The notes below the pieces were generated by a model, which made no database searches, was not told the DNA's origin, and saw only the letters and a list, made by a program, of their open reading frames with translations. A program made the translations under genes and the position numbers. A stretch of DNA of 5,227 nucleotides from Actinomycetes bacterium (GTDB lineage Bacteria > Actinomycetota > Acidimicrobiia > Acidimicrobiales > RAAP-2). Positions 1 through 5,227 of this stretch are shown in pieces (position 1 is the stretch's first letter; every line of letters begins with the position of its first letter). The stretch covers positions 1-5,227 of the forward strand of contig JAKBCI010000140.1 in assembly GCA_021807965.1 (NCBI GenBank). The letters run 5' to 3'.

Positions 1-1289
1 GCGAGGTACGGCTCTTGCTTATCTCGTCCGATGCCGTGCTCGCCCGAGATCTGACCCTGAAGTTCGAGTCCGGCCGCGAAGATTGCTCGCAGCAGGGCCG
101 CGCGGCGCTCGTCGTCGGCGAGGAATACCGAGAGGTGTACGTTGCCGTCGCCGACGTGCCCGCAGCCCGTGACGATGGCGCCGTGAGCCGCACCGAGTCG
201 CGCTGCCTCGTCGAGGAACGCGGGGACGCGGGATCGGGGCACTACGACGTCGAGGATCTCGTTGGCCCCGGCGGCCTTGGCGACCCAGAACGCCCGCTCA
301 CGGGCCTCGATGAGTCGCGTCGCCGCTGATTCGGGCAGCACGTAGACGTCCAGCGCCTCGGCGTCCTCGACCAGCCCGGCGAGGGCGCCGACGTCGGCGT
401 CTAGTTGCTCGTTCGTTCGCGTTTCGAGCACGATGACCAAATACGCCGCCGCCTGGCTCGCTACGTCCTCGGCGACGCCGAGCTCCAAATCGGCAGCCCT
501 GGTGATGGCCGACATCGTCAGCACGTCGATGTACTCGAGGATGGAGGGCTCCAGGCCTGACGCGACGACTTTCGGCACCACCTTCATGAGATCGTCGAGA
601 TGCTCGAAGGGAACTAGCACGGTAGCGGCGTGGTCGAAGCGTGGCGAGAGCCGCAGCGTTACCTCGGTAACGAGTGCCAGGGTTCCCTCACTACCAACGA
701 TGAGTTGGGTGAGGTCGTAGCCCGACGAGGCCTTCACGACCGGTCCGCCGGTGCGCAGCGTGGTACCGTCGGCGAGGACCACTTCGAGCCCGATTACGTG
801 GTGGCGCGTCACGCCGTGGCGAACGGCGCGCATGCCGCCGGCGTTGGTGGCGACGTTGCCGCCGAGGGAGCCCGACATCTCACCGGGGTAGACCGGGTAG
901 CGCAGCCCGTAGGGCACGAGGGCCTCGTCGAGCTCTCGCAGGGTGACTCCGGGTTCGACGACCGCAACGTGGTCGTGGGGACTGATGGCGCGAATACGGT
1001 TCATGCGAGCGAAGCTGACGACGACGCCGCCGTCGACGGGCGTGGCCCCGCCGGAGAGTCCCGTGCCCGAACCCCGTGGGGTGATGGCGAGCCCGTTGGC
1101 GCGGGCAATGCGCACAATGTCCGCCACGTCGCCGGTGGAGCGCGGAAACGTGACGGCGAAGGGCTCGACGGGGTCACGGTGAAGCGTCTCGTCGTGCAGG
1201 TCGTCGGGGTTGTGGTTCGGACTAAAGGTCACCCGTTCAGGGCCAAGCAGCGCAGTCAGTGCCTCACGGACGCTCGGTATGTCCTCCAT
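1..1289 (-). CDS. FAD-linked oxidase/dehydrogenase, GlcD / D-lactate / D-2-hydroxyglutarate dehydrogenase type (3' end cut by window edge)
   Basis: Predicted flavoprotein that oxidises a D-2-hydroxy acid (glycolate, D-lactate or D-2-hydroxyglutarate class) and passes electrons to an acceptor. I translated 429 codons plus two bases with no stop, so the C-terminus lies beyond the left edge. An N-terminal PCMH-type FAD domain (about residues 40-215) carries the pyrophosphate loop PRGSGTGLSGG (71-81), PGEMSGSLGGNVATNAGG (135-152) and VGSEGTLALVTEV (198-210). The C-terminal FAD-oxidase domain has DVVVPRSRVPAFL (347-359), GHVGDGNVHL (377-386) and SGEHGIG (415-421). His378, His385 and Glu417 match the metal-binding positions of the D-2-hydroxyglutarate dehydrogenase branch. 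Relatives are usually about 450-480 residues, so only some tens are missing. The ATG at 1289 is chosen because the family N-terminus begins directly after it; a GAGGT lies 11 bases upstream, slightly far. The start lies inside the end of the helicase gene, suggesting co-transcription. No iron-sulfur or partner subunit is visible. The family is clear; the exact substrate is not. Confidence 0.93.
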   Translation of the reverse strand, partial: MEDIPSVREALTALLGPERVTFSPNHNPDDLHDETLHRDPVEPFAVTFPRSTGDVADIVRIARANGLAITPRGSGTGLSGGATPVDGGVVVSFARMNRIRAISPHDHVAVVEPGVTLRELDEALVPYGLRYPVYPGEMSGSLGGNVATNAGGMRAVRHGVTRHHVIGLEVVLADGTTLRTGGPVVKASSGYDLTQLIVGSEGTLALVTEVTLRLSPRFDHAATVLVPFEHLDDLMKVVPKVVASGLEPSILEYIDVLTMSAITRAADLELGVAEDVASQAAAYLVIVLETRTNEQLDADVGALAGLVEDAEALDVYVLPESAATRLIEARERAFWVAKAAGANEILDVVVPRSRVPAFLDEAARLGAAHGAIVTGCGHVGDGNVHLSVFLADDERRAALLRAIFAAGLELQGQISGEHGIGRDKQEPYL

Positions 1290-2883
1290 CGGGCCACGCT
1301 ACCTCGTCATCGATTGCCGTCAGCTCGCGTCGAATTGCCGCCAGGCGGGCTCGCCGCGCCTCGCCGGTCAGCGGGGCGTTACGGTCCTCGATAGCAGCAA
1401 TGGCTCGCTCGATCGGTGCCAGGTATCGCGAGGGCGCCCGATCGGGGTATCGCGGATCGTTTCGTCCCCGGCTCCAGGTAAGCAAGAGTGATTGCTCGGC
1501 TCGGCTGAGCGCGACGTACGCGAGGCGCTGTTCCTCGGCGAGCTGCGACGTCGTCGTCGCGTTGAAGTGCGGCAGCTGTCCCTCGGTCCAGCCAACGACC
1601 GCCACGTGTTCGAATTCCAGGCCCTTGGCTCGATGGATGGTTGACAGCGCGACGGCGTCGACGCGGGCGGCGTCCACTCGTCGGCCGGGCTCGGTCGGGG
1701 CGAAGAGGTCCGACGCTGGAGAGTGATCGGCACCTCGGCGATCCACGGGGATCGCTGCCGCATCGAGGGCCGCTGCCACCGTGTCAAGCTGCGCGTTGGT
1801 GCGCGCGAGCACTGCCATGGCTCGCCACGTCGTCCCCGGTCGATGGTTCGCCGCCAGCCACGACGCGACGTGGCGGGCCTCGTCCTCATCGGTGTTGTAC
1901 GACCGCACGATCGGTACGGGCCCATCGTCGCGCGCGGGTTCGATGCCCCGCGCCCCTGGTTCGAGCAGCGTATTGGCGACCGCGATGACGTTGGCGGTCG
2001 AGCGATGGTTGCGCGTGAGATCGAGGCTCACGGTATCGGGCCACGTGCGCAGCAGCTCGCCGAGTAGCTGGGGACTCGCGCCGTTGAAGCCGTAGATCGA
2101 CTGGTTGGGGTCGCCCACGCAGAACAAGTCGGGATCGTCGCCCGCCATTTCGCGCAACAACGCGAACTGCAGCGGGTTCATGTCTTGAGCCTCGTCGACG
2201 TAGAGCGACGGCGTTCGATGTCGGAAGGCCGCTCGAACCGCTGGCTCATCGCGTAGCAGCGCCACCGCTTCGCCGAGCAGCAGGTCAAAGTCCAAGACGC
2301 CACGACTGTGGCACAGGCCGACGTAGCGATCCAGGACGTCGGCGAACTGCGCGAGTGGCAGCGGCGGCTCGCGACGCAGACGCCGGGCGTGCTTGACGTA
2401 GGTGGCCCCGGTGAATCCCTGACTGAGGGCCCACCCGATCTCGAGTTCCAAACGCGGCACCTGCCAGTCATCGAGTCGCGCGACTCCGGAACTCGTGAGT
2501 TGATCCGCGAGCGTCGCGACGAGGCGCCGCCGGTTCGTCTCGAGCACCACGGACGAACGTCCGTGATCGCGACGATACTGGTTCACGATGGTGAGGGCCG
2601 CGCGGTGGAAGGTCCCGGCACGCACGTCGCGTATGCCGGCCGCTGCGAGACGCCGGCGCAGCTCGTCGCCGGCCTTACGGGTAAAGGTCATGGCCAGCAC
2701 ATCGTCGGGGCGGTAGTCGCCTCGAGCGATCCGGCGTTGGATGCGCAGCGTGAGCACGTGGGTCTTGCCCGACCCCGCCGTCGCTCGCACGAGCAGCCGC
2801 CGCGCCGGCGACGTCACGGCCTCGCGCTGCTCGGGTGTCAGGCCGATCAAATAGTCGTCGGAGAACTCGCTGACCTCGCTCAC
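1264..2883 (-). CDS. Short UvrD/PcrA-like superfamily 1A ATP-dependent DNA helicase
   Basis: Predicted ATP-driven 3'-5' DNA translocase/helicase of 539 residues, cytoplasmic, likely in DNA repair or replication. SF1A motifs appear in order: Q motif LTPEQREAV (15-23), Walker A AGSGKT (36-41), Ia TFTRKAGDELRRRL (66-79), Ib AGTFHRAAL (89-97), II VDEAQD (229-234), III GDPNQSIYGFNGA (257-269), IV LTRNHRS (289-295), V STIHRAKGLEFE (414-425) and VI EEQRLAYVALSRA (450-462). All catalytic residues look intact. UvrD/PcrA proteins are usually about 700 residues. Here only about 120 residues separate motifs IV and V, where the 2B domain normally adds roughly 160 more, so 2B seems absent or minimal. The C-terminus (LLLTWSRGR then PSRYL) recalls actinobacterial UvrD2, but the HRDC and tetracysteine tail of UvrD2 is missing. 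GTG at 2883 is the first possible start, since an in-frame TAG lies four codons upstream. There is no Shine-Dalgarno; a -10-like TAGCGT sits 6 bases upstream. The 3' end overlaps the oxidase gene by 26 bases. Confidence 0.95.
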   Translation of the reverse strand: MSEVSEFSDDYLIGLTPEQREAVTSPARRLLVRATAGSGKTHVLTLRIQRRIARGDYRPDDVLAMTFTRKAGDELRRRLAAAGIRDVRAGTFHRAALTIVNQYRRDHGRSSVVLETNRRRLVATLADQLTSSGVARLDDWQVPRLELEIGWALSQGFTGATYVKHARRLRREPPLPLAQFADVLDRYVGLCHSRGVLDFDLLLGEAVALLRDEPAVRAAFRHRTPSLYVDEAQDMNPLQFALLREMAGDDPDLFCVGDPNQSIYGFNGASPQLLGELLRTWPDTVSLDLTRNHRSTANVIAVANTLLEPGARGIEPARDDGPVPIVRSYNTDEDEARHVASWLAANHRPGTTWRAMAVLARTNAQLDTVAAALDAAAIPVDRRGADHSPASDLFAPTEPGRRVDAARVDAVALSTIHRAKGLEFEHVAVVGWTEGQLPHFNATTTSQLAEEQRLAYVALSRAEQSLLLTWSRGRNDPRYPDRAPSRYLAPIERAIAAIEDRNAPLTGEARRARLAAIRRELTAIDDEVAWPDGGHTERP

Positions 2884-2889
2884 GGCACG

Positions 2890-2895
2890 ACGCTA
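2890..2895 (-). promoter_or_regulatory. Candidate -10 element (TAGCGT) of a leaderless promoter for the helicase gene
   Basis: Read on the minus strand, TAGCGT fits the actinobacterial TANNNT -10 pattern and ends 6 bases before the GTG at 2883, the spacing expected if transcription begins at the start codon. No Shine-Dalgarno is present between it and the gene. I see no convincing -35: a TTGACG exists on this strand (plus-strand 2906-2911), but only 10 bases separate it from the hexamer, too few for a standard spacer. Confidence 0.45.
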
Positions 2896-2929
2896 CCGGC
2901 CGGGTCGTCAACACCGCCCCGAGGCTCGG

Positions 2930-2935
2930 TAACCT
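2930..2935 (+). promoter_or_regulatory. Candidate -10 element (TAACCT) of a leaderless promoter for the hydrolase-ligase pair
   Basis: TAACCT fits TANNNT and is followed by exactly 6 bases (GAACAG) before the GTG at 2942. The only purine-rich stretch, GAGG at 2921-2924, is 17 bases from the start codon, too far to act as a ribosome binding site, so a leaderless transcript is the simplest reading. The region where a -35 would fall (about 2907-2912, GTCAAC) does not resemble TTGACA. This mirrors the arrangement on the opposite strand in the same 58-base gap. Confidence 0.5.
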
Positions 2936-2941
2936 GAACAG

Positions 2942-3700
2942 GTGCTGCAGACTTTCGCCGACGGACGTGTGTTCGGCGAAGTTGTCGGCGCAGGTCCGGT
3001 TGACGTCGTGCTGCTGCACGGCTGGGCGCGGCGGGGTCGCGACTTCGCCGGCGTGCAGGACCGTCTGGCGGTGCGCGGCGTTTCATCGGTCGCGCTGGAT
3101 TTGCCGGGATTCGGTTCATCACCACCCCCAACGGTCGTCGGCGGTGCGAGACACTACGCCGAGCTTGTCGCGCCGGTGCTCGCTGATCTCGGATCACCCG
3201 TGGTTCTCGTAGGACACTCCTTCGGTGGTCGGATCGCTACGGTGATCGGCGCGCAGCACCCCGAATACGTGCGCGCGCTCGTCGTGAGTGGCGCGCCGCT
3301 ACTGCGCGCCGACGCACCGAGTCTTCCACCGTGGCGCTATCGCGCCTTGCGCTGGCTACATCGTCGCGGTTGGCTCTCCCACGATCGGATGGAGGCGGTG
3401 AATCGTCACTACGGCTCGAGGGACTATCGAGCGGCGAGCGGCGTCATTCGCGACGTGCTCGTCGCGACCGTCGCCGAAGGCTACGACGACGAGCTGCGCC
3501 GGCTGCGAGTTCCCGTGACGTTCGTGTGGGGCGAGTTGGACGACGAGATTCCCGTGGCCATGGCGCGCCTCGCCGACGACCTGGTGCCGAGGGACGCGAC
3601 GGCGCGCGATCGCGTTCGCGTGGTTGGCGGCGCAGGGCACCTGCTACCAATCGAGGACCCTGGCTCACTCGCCGAGGCGGTCCTCGAGGCACTGGCGTGA
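2942..3700 (+). CDS. Alpha/beta-fold hydrolase
   Basis: Predicted soluble serine hydrolase of 252 residues, a normal length for a single-domain alpha/beta hydrolase. Visible parts in order: strand and oxyanion region VVLLHGW (22-28), ALDLPGFGSS (51-60), nucleophile elbow GHSFGG (91-96) with Ser93, a short helical lid of about 60 residues rich in Arg and Trp (about 125-185), acid site VWGELDDEIP (195-204) with Asp200 the likely triad member, and GAGHLLPIEDP (230-240) with His233. The triad is complete, so an active enzyme (esterase, peptidase or similar) is expected; the substrate cannot be deduced. No signal peptide or membrane segment is seen, so it should act in the cytosol. The GTG start at 2942 fits the family, since conserved sequence begins at once (FADGRVFGEVVG). 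Its stop overlaps the next gene by 4 bases (GTGA), implying translational coupling and a shared pathway with the membrane-anchored Mur ligase. Confidence 0.93.
   Translation: MLQTFADGRVFGEVVGAGPVDVVLLHGWARRGRDFAGVQDRLAVRGVSSVALDLPGFGSSPPPTVVGGARHYAELVAPVLADLGSPVVLVGHSFGGRIATVIGAQHPEYVRALVVSGAPLLRADAPSLPPWRYRALRWLHRRGWLSHDRMEAVNRHYGSRDYRAASGVIRDVLVATVAEGYDDELRRLRVPVTFVWGELDDEIPVAMARLADDLVPRDATARDRVRVVGGAGHLLPIEDPGSLAEAVLEALA
3685..3689 (+). promoter_or_regulatory. Ribosome binding site (CGAGG) supporting the GTG start of the Mur ligase
   Basis: The GAGG core at 3686-3689 lies 7 bases before the GTG at 3697, within the last codons of the hydrolase. This standard spacing supports the start that overlaps the hydrolase stop, in contrast to the upstream gene, which has no such site. 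Confidence 0.5.
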
Positions 3701-5227
3701 CCATCGCGCTCGCGACATTCGCGGCGCTGGCCCTCGCCGCGGGCTACGTCGCGCAGCTGGTGCGCTGGCTTCGGGTGCTTCAGCGAGAGCACTACGAGCC
3801 CTCGGCGTTGGCCCGGTTTCTCGGACGATGGACGTCGCCCCAAGTGGGATCGGCGTCAACGCCGCCGCGGCGATTTCTTCGCCGTCCGGTGACGCTCAGT
3901 CACGTCCTCTTCGTCGGTCTACTCGTAGGACTGGTGCTGCGCAGCGACGCGTGGCTGGTGCTTGACGCCGTCCTCTACGGGCTGCTGTGCCCTACGGGGC
4001 TCGGACTGCGCGGACGCACGAGCCCCCTGCGCTGGACGCGGCGGTCATCGGTTATCGCCGCGGTGGCGACTTTGATCGCTGGCGCCGTGTCGGTGCTCGG
4101 CGCATTCTCGGCGCGGCCGTGGCTCGGCGCGGTTGTCGTACTGTGGGCCGTCCCAGTGATCCTCGATCTCACCGTTCGGCTAGTGGCCCCGTACGAGCGT
4201 CGCCACGCGCAGGCGTTCGTGAACCGCGCCAAGGCGCGCCTGACTAGCGTCGCGCCGACGATCGTGGCGGTTACTGGTTCATTTGGTAAGACGTCTACGA
4301 AGAATCACCTAGCGCACTTGGTTGGCGATGGAGCCGTCGCCTCACCTCGCAGCTTCAACAACCGAGCGGGGCTCTCCCGGGCGATCAACGAGAATTTGAG
4401 CGACGGTACCAGGGTCTTCATCGCGGAGATGGGCACGTACGGGCCCGGCGAAATACGTGAGCTGTGCAGCTGGTGTCCACCGGCCATCGCCGTCATCACG
4501 GCGATTGGTCCGGTGCACCTCGAGCGGATGAGGTCCCTGGACGTTATTGACGCGGCTAAGTTCGAAATAACCGAAACGGCGGCGACGGTAGTCGTGAACG
4601 GTGATGACGTGCGCCTGCGCGCGTGGGTTGATCCGTTGCGCGCGGCCGGTAAACGCGTCATCGTGGCCGGCTCGGCGCACGAGGCGAGCGACGTCCGGGT
4701 GGTGGTCGAGGCGGGCCGGTGGCGCGTGGAACGGGGGGGAGCGACGTTGGGGACCGGGGCGGTGGTCCCTGGCGTTCAGGCGACGAATCTAGCGTGCGCC
4801 GTCGCCGTAGCGCTCGAACTGGGCACGACGACGGACGAGGTGATCACTCGGGTCGCGACCATCACCCCGGTCGTCAACCGGAGCAACGTCGGCGTTGCGC
4901 CGTCGGGCGTCGTCGTGATCGACGACACGTTCAACGCGAATCCCGTCAGCGCGGAGTCGGCGGTTGACCTACTGGTCGGATTGGCGATCAATGGACGACG
5001 GGTGCTCGTGACGCCGGGGATGGTCGAGCTCGGTTCGGACCAGTACGGTCAGAACTTGGCCCTGGCTCGGCGTGCGGCGTCCCTCGGCCTCGAGCTCGTC
5101 GTTGTCGGTCGCACCAACGCGTTGGCGTTGGCGACTGGCTACGGGTCCCCACCCCGCCGGGTTGACTCGCGCGATGAGGCCGTGGCGTGGGTTCGCACGT
5201 CGCTCAAGAGTGGCGACGCCGTGGTGT
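3697..5227 (+). CDS. Membrane-anchored MurF-like Mur ligase family protein (3' end cut by window edge)
   Basis: I translated 510 codons plus one base from the GTG at 3697 with no stop, so the end lies beyond the window. Residues 1-185 are not a Mur substrate domain but a membrane region with five likely helices (about 2-22, 67-82, 85-104, 117-136, 142-163). Arg-rich loops at 23-66 and 105-116 predict N-out topology with a cytosolic ligase. Between the first two helices is a basic/aromatic stretch, WLRVLQREHYEP (24-35). From about 186 the protein is MurF-like: P-loop TGSFGKTSTKN (193-203), FNNRAGL (220-226), EMGTYGPGEI (244-253), GPVHLE (271-276), AAKFEI (286-291) with Lys288 at the expected carbamoyl-lysine position, NRSNV (394-398), DDTFNANPVS (409-418) and TPGMVELG (439-446). 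Catalytic residues look intact, so ATP-dependent formation of an amide bond to an amino acid or peptide is expected. The usual UDP-MurNAc-binding domain is missing, so the acceptor may differ from canonical MurF. Perhaps a few dozen residues are lost at the end. Confidence 0.9.
   Translation, partial: MTIALATFAALALAAGYVAQLVRWLRVLQREHYEPSALARFLGRWTSPQVGSASTPPRRFLRRPVTLSHVLFVGLLVGLVLRSDAWLVLDAVLYGLLCPTGLGLRGRTSPLRWTRRSSVIAAVATLIAGAVSVLGAFSARPWLGAVVVLWAVPVILDLTVRLVAPYERRHAQAFVNRAKARLTSVAPTIVAVTGSFGKTSTKNHLAHLVGDGAVASPRSFNNRAGLSRAINENLSDGTRVFIAEMGTYGPGEIRELCSWCPPAIAVITAIGPVHLERMRSLDVIDAAKFEITETAATVVVNGDDVRLRAWVDPLRAAGKRVIVAGSAHEASDVRVVVEAGRWRVERGGATLGTGAVVPGVQATNLACAVAVALELGTTTDEVITRVATITPVVNRSNVGVAPSGVVVIDDTFNANPVSAESAVDLLVGLAINGRRVLVTPGMVELGSDQYGQNLALARRAASLGLELVVVGRTNALALATGYGSPPRRVDSRDEAVAWVRTSLKSGDAVV

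Noticed and set aside
630..1394. A 254-codon open frame on the plus strand
   Set aside because: It lies wholly antisense to the clearly recognisable FAD oxidase and the helicase end. Its product is low-complexity, rich in Gly, Arg and Val, with no motif; long antisense frames are common in high-GC DNA.
2906..2911. TTGACG on the minus strand as a -35 box for the helicase
   Set aside because: The spacer to the candidate -10 is only 10 bases, far shorter than the usual 16-19.
2308..2937. A 209-codon open frame on the plus strand ending just before the hydrolase
   Set aside because: It is antisense to the N-terminal half of the helicase, whose motifs are unmistakable, and its product shows no family features.
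3481..3843. A 120-codon open frame on the minus strand across the hydrolase-ligase junction
   Set aside because: It is the reverse shadow of two genes supported by clear motifs and its product is compositionally biased (Arg/Ser) without recognisable domains.
4733..4739. A run of seven G bases in the ligase gene, a possible slippage or frameshift site
   Set aside because: The reading frame stays intact on both sides, with MurF motifs before and after in the same frame, so it looks like ordinary Arg-Gly-Gly coding.
5121..5132. Two tandem copies of GTTGGC
   Set aside because: It reads as alternating Ala and Leu codons inside a helix of the ligase C-terminal domain and is too short to be a meaningful repeat.

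Overview
The window is a compact, gene-dense, high-GC bacterial chromosome segment holding four protein-coding genes in two divergent pairs. Strong G/C preference at third codon positions, GTG starts, very short intergenic space and apparently leaderless promoters suggest an actinobacterium. A lineage such as Acidimicrobiia is plausible, but this is inferred from style and protein flavour, not demonstrated. No RNA gene, insertion sequence, CRISPR array, integrase or other mobile-element sign was found.

Left half, minus strand (about 2883 down to 1): a short UvrD/PcrA-type SF1A helicase (GTG start at 2883, stop at 1264) is followed by a GlcD-type FAD-linked oxidase/dehydrogenase. The oxidase start (ATG at 1289) lies inside the helicase 3' end, a 26-base overlap. 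The oxidase is cut by the left window edge, probably only some tens of codons before its end.

Middle (2884-2941): a 58-base divergent intergenic region. On each strand a TANNNT hexamer lies exactly 6 bases before the GTG start, and neither gene has a Shine-Dalgarno sequence at normal spacing. Both genes are therefore probably transcribed as leaderless mRNAs from back-to-back promoters.

Right half, plus strand (2942 to 5227): an alpha/beta hydrolase with a full Ser-Asp-His triad overlaps by 4 bases (GTGA) a MurF-like Mur ligase that runs off the right edge. The ligase is the most unusual item. The normal N-terminal UDP-substrate-binding domain of MurF is absent and is replaced by about 185 residues with five predicted membrane segments. 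The ATP-binding central domain and the C-terminal domain keep MurF hallmarks. The tight overlap suggests the hydrolase and the membrane-anchored ligase work together, possibly in a cell-envelope or peptide-ligation process distinct from canonical peptidoglycan precursor synthesis. That role is inference; substrates cannot be read from the sequence.
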